A stretch of 64,000 bases of DNA, from assembly GCF_008725655.1 (NCBI RefSeq), contig NZ_VYXP01000002.1:462026-526025 (forward strand). The letters run 5' to 3'. Position 1 is the first letter of the stretch; each line of letters opens with the position of its first letter. The DNA comes from Marinihelvus fidelis. GTDB taxonomy: Bacteria > Pseudomonadota > Gammaproteobacteria > Xanthomonadales > SZUA-36. A program made the translations under genes and the position numbers. Below, in pieces: positions 20,201 through 29,735 of this stretch. The notes beneath the pieces were generated by a model. The model did no database searches and was not told where the DNA came from. It worked only from the letters and a program-made list of their open reading frames with translations.

Positions 20201-21748
20201 CTGCAGGAGTGCGGTGGGCTGATCTTCAGCGACGGATCCGGCTGGAACTACGGCCGTGGTGACGACCCGTCGCGGCCCGAGTACCAGTACCCCCGCGAAT
20301 GCGACTACGTGTCCGGCGCCTGCCTGCTGGTCCACCGCGACCTGTGGCAGGAGCTCGGCGGCTTCGACAGCCACTATGCGCCGGCCTATTACGAGGACAC
20401 CGACCTGGCCTTCCGTGTGCGTGAGCGCGGCCTGAAGGTCTACGTGCAGCCGGCAGCCACGGTGATTCACCACGAAGGCGTCAGCTCCGGTACCGATATC
20501 GGCAGCGGCGTGAAGCGCTACCAGGCCGTCAACCGGGAGAAGTTCCTGGAGCGCTGGGCGGACGAACTCGCGCAGCTGCCGGCGCCGCTGTCCGGGCCCG
20601 AAGACCGCGCCGGCCTGCGCCGCGCCCGCGACCACCGCCTGCGCGGCCGGGTGCTGCTGGTGGACGCCTACACCCCGGAACCGGACCAGGATTCCGGCAG
20701 CGTGCGCCTGACCGCGCTGATGCGCTGCCTGCGGGACATGGGCTACGGCGTCACCTTCTTCGCCGACAACCGCGCCCACGCCGGGCGCTACACCCAGGCC
20801 CTGCAGGCCGACGGCATCGAGACCTGGTACGACCCCTGGCTGCGCTCGCCGGGCGACTTCCTGCGCGAGCACGGCGCAGACTTCGGCCATATCATCGTCA
20901 GCCGGCATTACGTGGCCGTGCATTACCTGGCGGCCTGTCGCAAATGGGCGCCAGGGGCGAAGTTCATCTTCGACACCGTCGACCTGCACTACCTGCGCGA
21001 GCAGCGACTGGCGGAGCTTGAGGACAGCACCGCGCTGAAGCAAACGGCGCGCATGACCCGGCGCGCCGAACTGGCGGTTATCCGTGATGCGGATGCCACC
21101 ATCGTCGTCAGCGATGTCGAACGCGGCGTGCTGGCCGAAGACGCGCCGGGCTGCCCGGTGTTCATCCTCTCCAACATCCACGAGGTGCGCGGCCACGGTG
21201 CCGGCTTCGAGGCGCGCGAAGACCTGTACTTCGTCGGCGGCTACCAGCATCCGCCCAACATCGACGCGGCGACCTGGTTCGTCGAGGACATCTGGCCACG
21301 GGTGCGCGCCGAGCTGCCCGATGTGCGCTTCCACCTGGTCGGCTCCAAGGCCACACCGGAAGTCGAGGCGCTGGGCACCCACGAGGGCGTCCGTTTCCAT
21401 GGCTTCGTGGACTCGCTGGACCCGTTCCTGGACGGCTGCCGGCTGTCTGTGGCACCTCTGCGCTACGGCGCGGGCGTCAAGGGCAAGGTCAACCAGGCCA
21501 TGGCCCATGGCCAGCCGGTGGTGGCCACGTCGGTGGCGATCGAGGGCATTCATGCCGAAGACGGGCGTGACGTGCTGGTCGCCGACGATGCCGAGGCGTT
21601 CGCGGCAGCCGTAGTACGGCTCTACCGCGACCCGTCGCTGTGGCAGTCCGTCGCCGACGGTGGCATCGCCAATGTCGAGGCCAACTTCAGTACCGAGGCC
21701 GCCCGGCGCGACGTGGAAACGCTGTTCGGCGCCCTGGACAAGGCCTGA
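17264..21748 (+). CDS. Giant three-module glycosyltransferase (GT4-like + coiled coil + GT2 + GT4)
   Basis: This 1494-residue protein has three enzyme-like modules. Residues ~1-640 form a GT-B unit with VVAGRVQDGKGARLL and PETFNYTLSELQALGIPTLA. Residues ~660-790 are a coiled coil (EKRQRAAEAVLFKKQIAELQ) ending in SHSWRLTAPLR, a linker typical of polysaccharide glycosyltransferases. Residues ~855-1115 are a GT2 domain (VSIIIPAYRHFEATAACLAS, FLNNDTEVLDGW). Residues ~1140-1494 are a further GT4 module (PLRYGAGVKGKVNQAMAHGQ). It is likely to build a repeating surface glycan. Substrates cannot be read, and no other polysaccharide genes are adjacent. Confidence 0.85.
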   Translation: MPESDHSIDAAPNASALPVIFIHGGGQAVTAPMVEALSALGVEVFSTDGVGCSTATGISASSLSDLCAHIGQVAPGRGLVIMTAGLQIDAHLLETVAAELDRSSEQLQVATAFSNARPGLNPYAGLPGVDELDDAAAPIALLSRPRRYRLNEWPTHFAALSAAAVRQLAEPGTDTRTAVGRLNRAGGTLELFESWFVRDTARPLSRGHDLEPHETPRAAAWGHLGERLRAWAGADQLLDLPLPGQPCPTTLHITHSWGGGVATWVAAMIQSDDGVHLQLRSEAAESGQGAGQKLGLYLGNRLAVALDEWWLQPAVHVTDTNNPQYRAILDDIMRRFGIDRVIISSLVGHSLDAFDTGLPTIQVLHDHFPAWPLLAVHPNQYDGDLEAALEDPRATEPFGAIPAEDWRDLAWAYAQCSKTATLVAPSQSVVDIQSSLDATWAKRDIRVIGHGMPPLPGAAPVAPRDRSDGRLRLVVAGRVQDGKGARLLEQAIAPLTALAQVYLVGTGKGGERFFGRAGVNVIIDYRREDLPTLMADIGPHLALLPSVVPETFNYTLSELQALGIPTLATRLGSFPERIIHGETGWLFRPSADDLVEQLESLAADRSAIDAVRANLVNVSPTTMTTMVADYRALLPASMPSHHERSTRPATPADIEAGAWRDLAGRRSADIASTESERQALADEVRQRTAWAETEKRQRAAEAVLFKKQIAELQAQLDTRARQVAEAEDELITRARHIEFLDRDIVRLTQSLEQLRDEHAAVLGSHSWRLTAPLRVSRRVLANARRARAWNPARWPWLTAQLWRNLSTAGLGGTLRRMQHFESRPAPVIAPPTVKPLRPVTDTSQPVTAPAAVPCSDTPRVSIIIPAYRHFEATAACLASLAETRCDAAIEIIVADDASGDDSVDKLAGVEGLRLIAAEDNLGFIGNCNRAAEQARGEFVCFLNNDTEVLDGWLDALLDTFERFPDTGIAGARLVYPDGTLQECGGLIFSDGSGWNYGRGDDPSRPEYQYPRECDYVSGACLLVHRDLWQELGGFDSHYAPAYYEDTDLAFRVRERGLKVYVQPAATVIHHEGVSSGTDIGSGVKRYQAVNREKFLERWADELAQLPAPLSGPEDRAGLRRARDHRLRGRVLLVDAYTPEPDQDSGSVRLTALMRCLRDMGYGVTFFADNRAHAGRYTQALQADGIETWYDPWLRSPGDFLREHGADFGHIIVSRHYVAVHYLAACRKWAPGAKFIFDTVDLHYLREQRLAELEDSTALKQTARMTRRAELAVIRDADATIVVSDVERGVLAEDAPGCPVFILSNIHEVRGHGAGFEAREDLYFVGGYQHPPNIDAATWFVEDIWPRVRAELPDVRFHLVGSKATPEVEALGTHEGVRFHGFVDSLDPFLDGCRLSVAPLRYGAGVKGKVNQAMAHGQPVVATSVAIEGIHAEDGRDVLVADDAEAFAAAVVRLYRDPSLWQSVADGGIANVEANFSTEAARRDVETLFGALDKA

Positions 21749-21766
21749 GCCTGCCGGGCAGGACGC

Positions 21767-23965
21767 TTAACCCGGGTCCTTACGCGCGGCCGGCGGCTCG
21801 CGCAGACGGCGCGCCTCGATCACGTTGCGAACACCCGACAGGCGGCTCAGCAACTCGCTGAGCTGCTCGTAGCCACGCACATCCACCTGCATGCGGATCT
21901 CCGACATGTCGCTGTCGCGGTCGCGGTGGCCATCGATATCCATGACCGTGGCCTCGGCCGAGGACATGACCGCGGAGATGTCACGAAACAGCTCGCGACG
22001 GTGATAGGCGCGCACCAGGATGTCCGCGCGGTAGCGATGGTCGGACTTCTGCCCCCAGCGCACCTGCAGTAACCGGTGCGGCTCCTGGGCCTGCCAGCGC
22101 AGCACATTGGCGCAGTCGTCGCGATGGATGGTTACGCCGCGACTGCGGGTGATATAGCCGACCACGGAGTCCCCCGGCAGCGGCTGGCAGCACCGCGCGA
22201 TGGTCGTCATCAGGTTGCCGACCCCCTCGATGACGATGCCACCTTCACCGCCGGCCCGGGCGCTGGTACGGGCGCGCTTGGACGGCTTGCTGAGCAGGTC
22301 CTCGGCCGTGGTCTCCACGTCCACCGTGCGCTGGCGCTCGGCCGCGCTGGTCACCTGGGCGACGGTCAGGTCGCCATTGCCGACGGCGGCGTAGAGGTCG
22401 TCCAGCGACTTCAGCCCGAAGCGCTCCGGCACTTCGGCCAGGTCGGCCACGGCCAGGCCCATGCGTTTCAGGTCACCCTCGACCAGCTCGCGGCCCTGGG
22501 CCAGGTTCTCCTCGTGTGATTCCTTCTTGTACCACTGCCGCACTTTGCTGCGGGCGCGGGCGCCGTTGATGTAGCCCATGCGCGGGTTCAGCCAGTCACG
22601 GCTGGGCCGGGCCTCCTTCGCGGTCAGGATTTCCACCCGGTCGCCGTTCGACACCTGGTGCGTTAGCGGCACGATGCGGCCGTTGACCTTGGCGCCACGG
22701 CAGCGGTGCCCCACCTCGGTATGCACGTGGTAGGCAAAATCCAGCACGGTGGAGCCCTGCGCCATGTCGATGACCTCGCCGCGCGGGGTCAGCACGTAGA
22801 CCCGGTCCTCGGTGGTCAGTGAGCGGAAGCCTTCCAGCAGCGATTCGTCATCCAGCGCGCCATCATCGCCGTCGAGCAGCTGGCGCATGGCGGTGACCTT
22901 GCGCTCGAAGGCAGGGTCGCTGGGGCCGCCTTCCTTGTAGCGCCAGTGCGCGGCCACGCCCAGCTCCGCGTGCTCATTCATGTCGTGGGTGCGGATCTGC
23001 ACCTCCACGGCCTTGCCCTCGGGTCCGACAACGGCGGTGTGCAGCGACTGGTAGTTGTTGCCCTTGGGCGTGGTGATGTAATCGTCAAACTCGCCGGGGA
23101 TGGGCTGCCAGTGCGTATGCACCAGGCCGAGAACGCTGTAGCAGGCCGGCAGGTCGTCGACCAGCACCCGCACGGCGCGCAGGTCGAACAACTCGTGGAA
23201 ATCCAGGCCCTTGCGTTGCATCTTCTTCCAGATGCTGTAGATGTGCTTGGGCCGCCCGACCACTTCGCCCTTGATACCGGCCTCGGTGATCACGGCCTGC
23301 AGCCGGTCGATGAACGTGGCGATAAAGCGCTCGCGGTCGGCCCGGCGCTCGGCCACCTGTTTGGCCACGCGCTTGTAGGCCTCGGGCTCCTGGAACCGGA
23401 ACGCCAGGTCCTCCAGCTCCCATTTCAGCTGCCAGACACCCAGGCGGTTGGCCAGCGGCGCGTGGATCAGCATGGTCTCCCGGCCGAGCTCGGCGGCGCG
23501 CTCCGGGTCGTCCTTGGCGGTCCTTAACTGCACCAGCTGCCAGGCCAGCGCGATCAGCACCACGCGCACATCGACCACCAGTGCCAGCAGCAGGCGTCGC
23601 AGGCCCTCGGCGCTGCGCCCGGTGCTGCCGACCGCGGTTTCCGACTGCACCTGATGCAGTCTCGACAGGCTGTCGAGTTGCTGCTGGACGCCTTCGGGCA
23701 ACTGCCCCTGCCAGCGGGCCATGTCCTCGCCATGGCGGCCGGCGATAAACAGCATGGCGCTGCACAGGGTGCGCGGGTCGGCGGCCAGGCCGGCCAGTTC
23801 GTGCAGCAGCGGCTCGAGTTCTTCCAGCGCGGCGGCGCCCTTCAGCCCCTGTCCGGCCAGCCCGTCGAACAGGCTCAGCGCGTCGTCGGCCGGCATACCG
23901 GCTTCACGGTGATAGCGGTCCAGCCAGTCGCGCACCCGGGCGCGTGTGTCGGCAACGGCGGTCAT
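21767..23965 (-). CDS. relA: RelA, GTP pyrophosphokinase
   Basis: A 732-residue long RSH protein that makes (p)ppGpp on amino-acid starvation. The N-terminal pseudo-hydrolase region has no HD catalytic pair, which separates RelA from SpoT. The synthetase domain includes GNNYQSLHTAVVGPEGKAVE and HAELGVAAHWRYKEG. TGS (VYVLTPRGEVIDMAQGSTVLDFAYHVH), a zinc-finger/RIS segment and a C-terminal ACT domain follow. ATG 23965 is preferred to the TTG six bases earlier. It sits 25 bases downstream of hrpA on the same strand and converges with the giant glycosyltransferase. Confidence 0.94.
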   Translation of the reverse strand: MTAVADTRARVRDWLDRYHREAGMPADDALSLFDGLAGQGLKGAAALEELEPLLHELAGLAADPRTLCSAMLFIAGRHGEDMARWQGQLPEGVQQQLDSLSRLHQVQSETAVGSTGRSAEGLRRLLLALVVDVRVVLIALAWQLVQLRTAKDDPERAAELGRETMLIHAPLANRLGVWQLKWELEDLAFRFQEPEAYKRVAKQVAERRADRERFIATFIDRLQAVITEAGIKGEVVGRPKHIYSIWKKMQRKGLDFHELFDLRAVRVLVDDLPACYSVLGLVHTHWQPIPGEFDDYITTPKGNNYQSLHTAVVGPEGKAVEVQIRTHDMNEHAELGVAAHWRYKEGGPSDPAFERKVTAMRQLLDGDDGALDDESLLEGFRSLTTEDRVYVLTPRGEVIDMAQGSTVLDFAYHVHTEVGHRCRGAKVNGRIVPLTHQVSNGDRVEILTAKEARPSRDWLNPRMGYINGARARSKVRQWYKKESHEENLAQGRELVEGDLKRMGLAVADLAEVPERFGLKSLDDLYAAVGNGDLTVAQVTSAAERQRTVDVETTAEDLLSKPSKRARTSARAGGEGGIVIEGVGNLMTTIARCCQPLPGDSVVGYITRSRGVTIHRDDCANVLRWQAQEPHRLLQVRWGQKSDHRYRADILVRAYHRRELFRDISAVMSSAEATVMDIDGHRDRDSDMSEIRMQVDVRGYEQLSELLSRLSGVRNVIEARRLREPPAARKDPG

Positions 23966-23990
23966 ACCCAAAGAATAACGCAGGCCGGGT

Positions 23991-26900
23991 TCAGCGGGGG
24001 GTGGCGTCGGTCACATCCCGCCAGGCGGATTGCAGGCGCTTGGTCGATACCTTCTCCGCGGTGCCCAGGCGTTGGGCGAACACGGACACGCGGTATTCGT
24101 GCAGCAGCCAGCGATAGCGGTCGACGGCTTCGTCGTAGGCCGCACCGGCTTCCAGGTGGCGGGCGTAACGGTCCCACAAGGGCGCGATTTCGGCCTGCAG
24201 CCGGGTGTCACGGGGCGGGTCCAGCCGCAGCTGTTCCAGGCGGATGGACGTGGCCTCCAGGTAGCGGGGGTACTCGGCCAGCCGTTTCGGCCCAAGGTCC
24301 AGCAGGAAGCCCGGATAGACCAGGTCGTCCAGCGCCGCCTGCAGGTCGGCGGCGGCATCGGGGTGGTTCGCGCCGGCCTTGCCATCGAGTGCGCCCTGGA
24401 TCGCCGCGGCCGTGGCCAGCACCTCGCCCAGGCGCCGGGCCTGGCGCTGGAACAGCGGGCCGATGTCCCGGCGTACGCGGTCGGCCAGCGCGACGAACGC
24501 GGCCTCATCGCGCACCGCCACGGCCTCGTCGCCCGCTGCGCCGTAGAGCACGTGCCAGGCCAGGTCGTCGACCAGCGCCAGCGCATCACCCCAGGGCGTC
24601 CATGCCAGCATCGCATCGCGCGCCACGCCATGGTGCTTGCGCAGCGACGACAGCCTGTCGGCCAGCGCCAGGGCCAGCAGCCGGTGCACGCCCTCGACAT
24701 GGTAGGCGGCGGCTTCGTCGGCGGTGTCGAACAGGCGCAGGCCGACCGCGTCGTCCTGGTCCACCAGCGCCGGGTAGGCATCGACACGGTCACGACCACG
24801 CACCTTCACGGGCAGCTCACCCACCGACCATTCAAGCAGGCCATCGCGGTTGAAGCCCTCGCCCTGGCGATCCATGAACTGTCGTTGTGCCTGGGCGCCA
24901 AACTTCGCCTGCAACGCATCCAGGTCACGGCCCTCGGCCGCGGTTTCCCCCTCTTCACCCAGCACGACCACGCGCATGCGCAGGTGGTCCGGCAGGCGGG
25001 ATTCATCGAAATCGGCCGCGTTGATGTTCACCCCGCCCAGGTCGGACAGCACCGTGGCCAGGCGTTCGGCCAGCGACCGTGACCCCGGCTCGCCCAGCTG
25101 CCCGGCGGCGGCCTCGGCAAACTGCGGCAGCGGCGTCAGCGCGCGCCGCACCGGTTTCGGCAGCGTGCGCATCATCTCGACCAGCTTCTCGCGCTGCAGG
25201 CCGGGCACCGTCCACGACAGCCGCGCCGCGTCCAGCGTGTTGAGCAGTTCCAGCGGCACGGTGACGGTGACGCCATCGTTGGGGTTGCCGGGCTCGAACA
25301 GGTAGGTCATCGGCAAGCGCCGGCCGGCAACCTCCAGCTGGTCCGGGTAGAGGTCTTCCGGCGCGCGCCCGGCATCGTCTCGCAACAGCACGTCCTGGCC
25401 CAACACCAGCTGGTCGCGGCCCTTCTCGCCCAGCCCGTCCAGCCACTTCGCCAGCGATTTGGCCGAGTTCACCTGGTCAGGCACGCGGGTGTCGAAATAT
25501 TCGAACAGGTCGCGCTCGTCGGCCAGCACATCGCGCTGGCGGCGCTTGTGCTCCAGGCGCTCGACGGCCTCGCGCGCGGCACGGTTGGCCTTGGCGAAAC
25601 CGGCCCGGGTGTCGAGCTCGCCGCGCACCAGCGCGTCCATGATGAAGATCCGCCGCGCCTCCGCCGGGTCGATACGGGCAAAGTCGACGCGGCGCTTCTC
25701 GGCCAGCACCAGGCCGTACAGCGTGACCTGCTCCCAGGCCATGACCCGGCCCCGGCGTCGCGACCAGTGCGGATCGAAATGCGTGCGCTTGAGCAGGTGC
25801 GCGCCCTGGCGCTCAATCCACTCCGGCTTCACCCGCGCGTTGACCCGCGCCCAGGTCTTAGTGGTTTCGACGATCTCGGCCGCCATGACCCACTTCGGCG
25901 CCGCCTTGAACAGCCCCGAACCCGGGAAAATGTGGAAGCCGCGGCCGCGGGCGCCTTCGTAGCCGTGTCCTTCCGGGTGTTTCAGGCCGACGTGGCTGAG
26001 CAGGCCGGAGAGCAGCGCGATGTGCAGTTTTTCGTCGTCGCCATGGCCACCCTTCAGAGGCAGCCTGGCTTCACGCGCCAGGTCGCGCAGCTGCTGGTAC
26101 AGGTCGAACCACTCCAGCACCCGCTGCCAGGCCAGGAACTCACGCCGGCAGGCCTTGCGGAACTGGTTGCCGGTGAGCGACCTGCGCTGCTTGCGAAGGT
26201 GCTGCCACAGCGCCAGCAGGGCGGCGAAATCGGAGCCCGGCGTATCGAAGCGCGCATGGGCCTCGTCGGCCGCCTGGCGGGCTTCCAGCGGCCGCTCGCG
26301 CGGGTCCTGGATGCTCAGGGCGGCCGCCAGCACCAGCGTGTCCTCCAGGCAACCCAGGCGCGCGCCTTCCTCGATGATGCGCGCGAAACGCACGTCCACG
26401 GGCCAGCGCGACAGCCGGTCACCGGTGCGGGTCAGTTCGCGGGCCGCGTCGACCGCCCCCAGCTCGAACAGCAGGTGGCGCGCGTCGTTGATCATGCGCG
26501 GCGCCGGTGGCTCCAGGAACGGAAACTCCTCGATCTCGCCCAACCCCATCGACAACATCCGCAGGATCACCGACGCCAGCGAGGTGCGCAGGATTTCCGG
26601 CTCGGTGAATTCCGGGCGGGACTCAAAATCGGCCTCGTCGTACAGGCGCACGCAGGTGCCTGGCCCCAGGCGCCCGCAACGACCCGCGCGCTGGTTGGCG
26701 CTGGCCTGCGACACCGGCTCGATGGGCAGCCGCTGCGTGCGCGAGCGGTGCGCGTAGCGGCTGATCCTGGCCAGGCCGGAATCAATGACGAACTTGATGC
26801 GCGGCACCGTCAGCGACGTCTCGGCAATATTGGTCGTCAGGATGATGCGGCGCTCCGGGCCGGGGTGAAACACACGCTGCTGCTCGGCGCCGGACAGCCG

Positions 26901-27737
26901 CGCGTACAGCGGAAGGACCTCGGTATGGCGCAGGCTGGCGCGATTGAGGAAGTCGCGCGCCTCGTGAATCTCGCGCTCACCCGACAGGAACACCAGGATG
27001 TCACCGCGCGGGTCGATGCGATCCAGGCGCTGCACGGCCTGGCGGATGCCCTGGTACAGGCCGCGGTCGTCGTCGCGGCCGCCGTCAGACTCGTCCAGCG
27101 GCTGGTAGACGATGTCCACCGGGTAGCCACGCCCGGACACCTCGATGACCGGCGCGTCGCCAAAATGCTTCGAGAACTTCTCCGTGTCGATGGTGGCCGA
27201 GGTGATTACCACGCGCAGGTCCGGCCGCCTGGGCAACAGCCGCTTCAGGTAGCCCAGCAGGAAATCGATGTTCAGGCTGCGCTCGTGGGCCTCGTCGATA
27301 AGGATGGTGTCGTAGGCGCGCAGCAGCGGGTCACCCATGGCCTCGGCCAATAGCAGGCCGTCGGTCATGAACTTGATGTAGCCGTCCTTAGAGGCATGAT
27401 CGCGGAAGCGCACCTGGTAGCCCACCTGCTCGCCCAGCTTCACGCCCAGTTCCTCGGCCACCCGCGTGGCCATGGCGCGGGCGGCAATACGGCGCGGTTG
27501 CGTGCAGGCCACCTGGCCATCGATGCCGCGGCCGGCCTCCAGGCAATAACGCGGCAGCTGCGTGGTCTTGCCCGAGCCGGTTTCACCGGCGACCACCACC
27601 ACCGGGTTGTCGCGGATGGCGGCAATGATGTCCTCGCGCCGCGCCGTGATCGGCAGCGCGTCGTCATACTTCGCCACCGGCGCCCCGGCGCGCCGCAGCG
27701 CCCGCCGTTGTTCCCGTTTGTCCGCGCTCGTTTCCAT
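23991..27737 (-). CDS. hrpA: HrpA, ATP-dependent RNA helicase
   Basis: A 1248-residue DEAH-box helicase. Walker A is GETGSGKTTQLP (about 51-62), the DEAH motif is IDEAHERSLNIDFLLGYLK, and motif VI is QRAGRCGRLGPGTCVRLY. The HA2/OB region and the long C-terminal DUF3418-type extension are both present, so the gene is full length. E. coli HrpA rescues stalled or collided ribosomes and processes fimbrial mRNA; the same role here is inferred. It is divergent from a CadC-like regulator with only 66 bases between start codons. Confidence 0.94.
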   Translation of the reverse strand: METSADKREQRRALRRAGAPVAKYDDALPITARREDIIAAIRDNPVVVVAGETGSGKTTQLPRYCLEAGRGIDGQVACTQPRRIAARAMATRVAEELGVKLGEQVGYQVRFRDHASKDGYIKFMTDGLLLAEAMGDPLLRAYDTILIDEAHERSLNIDFLLGYLKRLLPRRPDLRVVITSATIDTEKFSKHFGDAPVIEVSGRGYPVDIVYQPLDESDGGRDDDRGLYQGIRQAVQRLDRIDPRGDILVFLSGEREIHEARDFLNRASLRHTEVLPLYARLSGAEQQRVFHPGPERRIILTTNIAETSLTVPRIKFVIDSGLARISRYAHRSRTQRLPIEPVSQASANQRAGRCGRLGPGTCVRLYDEADFESRPEFTEPEILRTSLASVILRMLSMGLGEIEEFPFLEPPAPRMINDARHLLFELGAVDAARELTRTGDRLSRWPVDVRFARIIEEGARLGCLEDTLVLAAALSIQDPRERPLEARQAADEAHARFDTPGSDFAALLALWQHLRKQRRSLTGNQFRKACRREFLAWQRVLEWFDLYQQLRDLAREARLPLKGGHGDDEKLHIALLSGLLSHVGLKHPEGHGYEGARGRGFHIFPGSGLFKAAPKWVMAAEIVETTKTWARVNARVKPEWIERQGAHLLKRTHFDPHWSRRRGRVMAWEQVTLYGLVLAEKRRVDFARIDPAEARRIFIMDALVRGELDTRAGFAKANRAAREAVERLEHKRRQRDVLADERDLFEYFDTRVPDQVNSAKSLAKWLDGLGEKGRDQLVLGQDVLLRDDAGRAPEDLYPDQLEVAGRRLPMTYLFEPGNPNDGVTVTVPLELLNTLDAARLSWTVPGLQREKLVEMMRTLPKPVRRALTPLPQFAEAAAGQLGEPGSRSLAERLATVLSDLGGVNINAADFDESRLPDHLRMRVVVLGEEGETAAEGRDLDALQAKFGAQAQRQFMDRQGEGFNRDGLLEWSVGELPVKVRGRDRVDAYPALVDQDDAVGLRLFDTADEAAAYHVEGVHRLLALALADRLSSLRKHHGVARDAMLAWTPWGDALALVDDLAWHVLYGAAGDEAVAVRDEAAFVALADRVRRDIGPLFQRQARRLGEVLATAAAIQGALDGKAGANHPDAAADLQAALDDLVYPGFLLDLGPKRLAEYPRYLEATSIRLEQLRLDPPRDTRLQAEIAPLWDRYARHLEAGAAYDEAVDRYRWLLHEYRVSVFAQRLGTAEKVSTKRLQSAWRDVTDATPR

Positions 27738-27803
27738 GGGCGCGGATTATACGTTCCGCCCGGCCATCAGCGAGGACGCAAGCCGCTTGCTAACATTAAG
27801 CGT

Positions 27804-29735
27804 ATGACCGATACATTAACTATCCGTGCCTACCGTCTCGGCGAATTCATCCTCGACCTTGAGCGACAGTCACTCAGCGGCCCAGGGGGCGAGATCGAGC
27901 TCAGGCCAAAATCCTGGAACATGCTGCGCTACCTGGCCGAGCACGCCGGCAGCCTGGTCAGCAAGGATGACCTGCGCCTGGCAATCTGGGGGCACAGCGT
28001 TGTCACCGAGGCATCGATCACCCAGTGCATCGTCGACATCCGCAGGGCGCTGGGCGATGACGAACGCAGCCAGTTGCGGACCATCCCCCGGCGCGGCTAC
28101 CTGCTGGAAACGCCGGTCAGCCCGCTTGAGTCCGCAACGGGCGTCAAAGCACGTGTACCCAGGGTGCGGCGAGCCGCTAGCCTGGGGGCCGCGCTGGCGA
28201 TGACTGTCGCGCTGGCGCTGCTGTCATCGCCGCGAGAGGAACCGGCCGTTCCGGCTTCGCCCACCACGCCCGTCATTGCGGTCATGCCATTCGAGGACCT
28301 TGGGCCAGAAGGCTCGGATGCCTGGTTCGGCGACGGCCTGGCCGAGGAGACGCTGGACAGCCTGACGCGGCTCAAGGGCGTGCATGTCATCGCCCGCACC
28401 TCGTCGTTCTCGCTCAGGGGGCAGCCGCTGGATGTCCGCCAGATCGCGGATCGGCTGAACGCGAGCCATGTCCTGGAAGGCAGCGTCCGGCGCGTGGGCG
28501 ACCAGGCGCGCATCACGGCCCAGCTGATTGACGGTGACAACGCCAGGCACCTGTGGTCACAGACTTTCGACATCACCATGGACGATGTTTTCGACGTCCA
28601 GCAAGGTATCGCCAGGTCGCTCGCAGATGTGCTGGAACTCGAGTTTCTGGACCCGCAGGCCCAACCCACCAGCGCCATGGCGGCGGAAGCATGGGCCCAC
28701 TATCGCCGCGGCCTGTTCCTGTACAACCGCCGGAACCCCGGCGACCTCGAGCTGGCCAGGCAGGCCTATGAAAACGCGATCAAGGCTGACCCCAGTCACG
28801 GCCTGTCTTGGGCCGGCATTTCGGCGATTCACCACCTTGAGATCTACTCGGGTGAACACCCGGCCCGGTCACTGCGCATGATGGCCGAAACGGCGTCTCG
28901 CGCGCTGGAGTTGGCGCCCAATGACGCGACTGTCTTGATGCGTGCCGCCTGTGCGGCCATCAAGCGCGGCGACTGGATTCGCGCCGACGCATTGTTCAAC
29001 CACGCACGCCAGGTGGCCCCCGACGACCCGCTGCTCCTCGCCGTCCAGGCCGGACGGCTGTTCGAGTCCAACGACATGGACGCGGCGCTGGACCTGCAAC
29101 GCCGCGCCGCAGCCCTCAACCCCCTGGCCATGTCCACGATGTACAACCTGGTCGTCATGGAAACCTTTGCCGGCAATTACCAGGCGGCGCTGGACCTCTA
29201 CGAAACGCTGCATGCCATGAACCCCGGTTCGGCGGCCGCAGTGTCCAATGACGCGGCCATCGCCTTGCTGTCACTGGGCAACGTGGAGCGCGCGCTAAGC
29301 GTGCTGGCGGCCGTGGGGCACACCGATCCAGGCTCGCAGGCCGTCCAGGTCGTGGCGCTCGAAGCGGCCGGCGATTCGGCCGGTGCAGGCCTGGCCTTCA
29401 ATGAACTTGTGAACAGCGCGACAACGTACGAGGACAGGCTGGCCATCGCCTCCGTCCATGCCTGGCGCGGCGCCACCAACGAAGCCCTGGACCATCTGCG
29501 AGATGCCCTGCAGATGGCCCAGGCCGACGCCCCCACAAACTGGTCCCGCTACCAGCTACTCCTGTCCTCAACGCTGTTCAGCCGTATCAGCGGGCACCCG
29601 GACTTCAGGCAACATCACGCCGAAGTCGTGGCCCTGGACCGGCTGGCCGTGCAGCGCCTGGCGGCCGAGGCCGACGCCCTGGAGCTGCCCGAACTCGCCC
29701 TCAATTTCCCCCGCGAGCCTTCTCCCGCTCACTGA
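27804..29735 (+). CDS. CadC-like membrane transcription regulator with TPR sensor domain
   Basis: A 643-residue one-component regulator. Residues ~8-98 form an OmpR/PhoB-type winged helix (VSKDDLRLAIWGHSVVTEAS, RTIPRRGYLLE). A membrane segment follows near 122-140 (LGAALAMTVALALLSS). The outer part starts with a TolB-N-like domain (IAVMPFEDLGPEGSDAWFGD, ASHVLEGSVRRVGDQARITA) and continues with TPR repeats to the end. The architecture is common in Xanthomonadales-type genomes; the signal is not known. ATG 27804 gives the standard winged-helix start. Its 3' end overlaps the convergent PD40 gene by 35 bases. Confidence 0.85.
   Translation: MTDTLTIRAYRLGEFILDLERQSLSGPGGEIELRPKSWNMLRYLAEHAGSLVSKDDLRLAIWGHSVVTEASITQCIVDIRRALGDDERSQLRTIPRRGYLLETPVSPLESATGVKARVPRVRRAASLGAALAMTVALALLSSPREEPAVPASPTTPVIAVMPFEDLGPEGSDAWFGDGLAEETLDSLTRLKGVHVIARTSSFSLRGQPLDVRQIADRLNASHVLEGSVRRVGDQARITAQLIDGDNARHLWSQTFDITMDDVFDVQQGIARSLADVLELEFLDPQAQPTSAMAAEAWAHYRRGLFLYNRRNPGDLELARQAYENAIKADPSHGLSWAGISAIHHLEIYSGEHPARSLRMMAETASRALELAPNDATVLMRAACAAIKRGDWIRADALFNHARQVAPDDPLLLAVQAGRLFESNDMDAALDLQRRAAALNPLAMSTMYNLVVMETFAGNYQAALDLYETLHAMNPGSAAAVSNDAAIALLSLGNVERALSVLAAVGHTDPGSQAVQVVALEAAGDSAGAGLAFNELVNSATTYEDRLAIASVHAWRGATNEALDHLRDALQMAQADAPTNWSRYQLLLSSTLFSRISGHPDFRQHHAEVVALDRLAVQRLAAEADALELPELALNFPREPSPAH

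Noticed and set aside
19286-21553. 755-codon minus-strand frame
   Set aside because: Antisense shadow of the GT2 and GT4 modules of the large glycosyltransferase; no conserved motifs.
25548-27353. 601-codon plus-strand frame
   Set aside because: Antisense to hrpA; Ala/Arg/Gln-rich composition typical of shadow frames.
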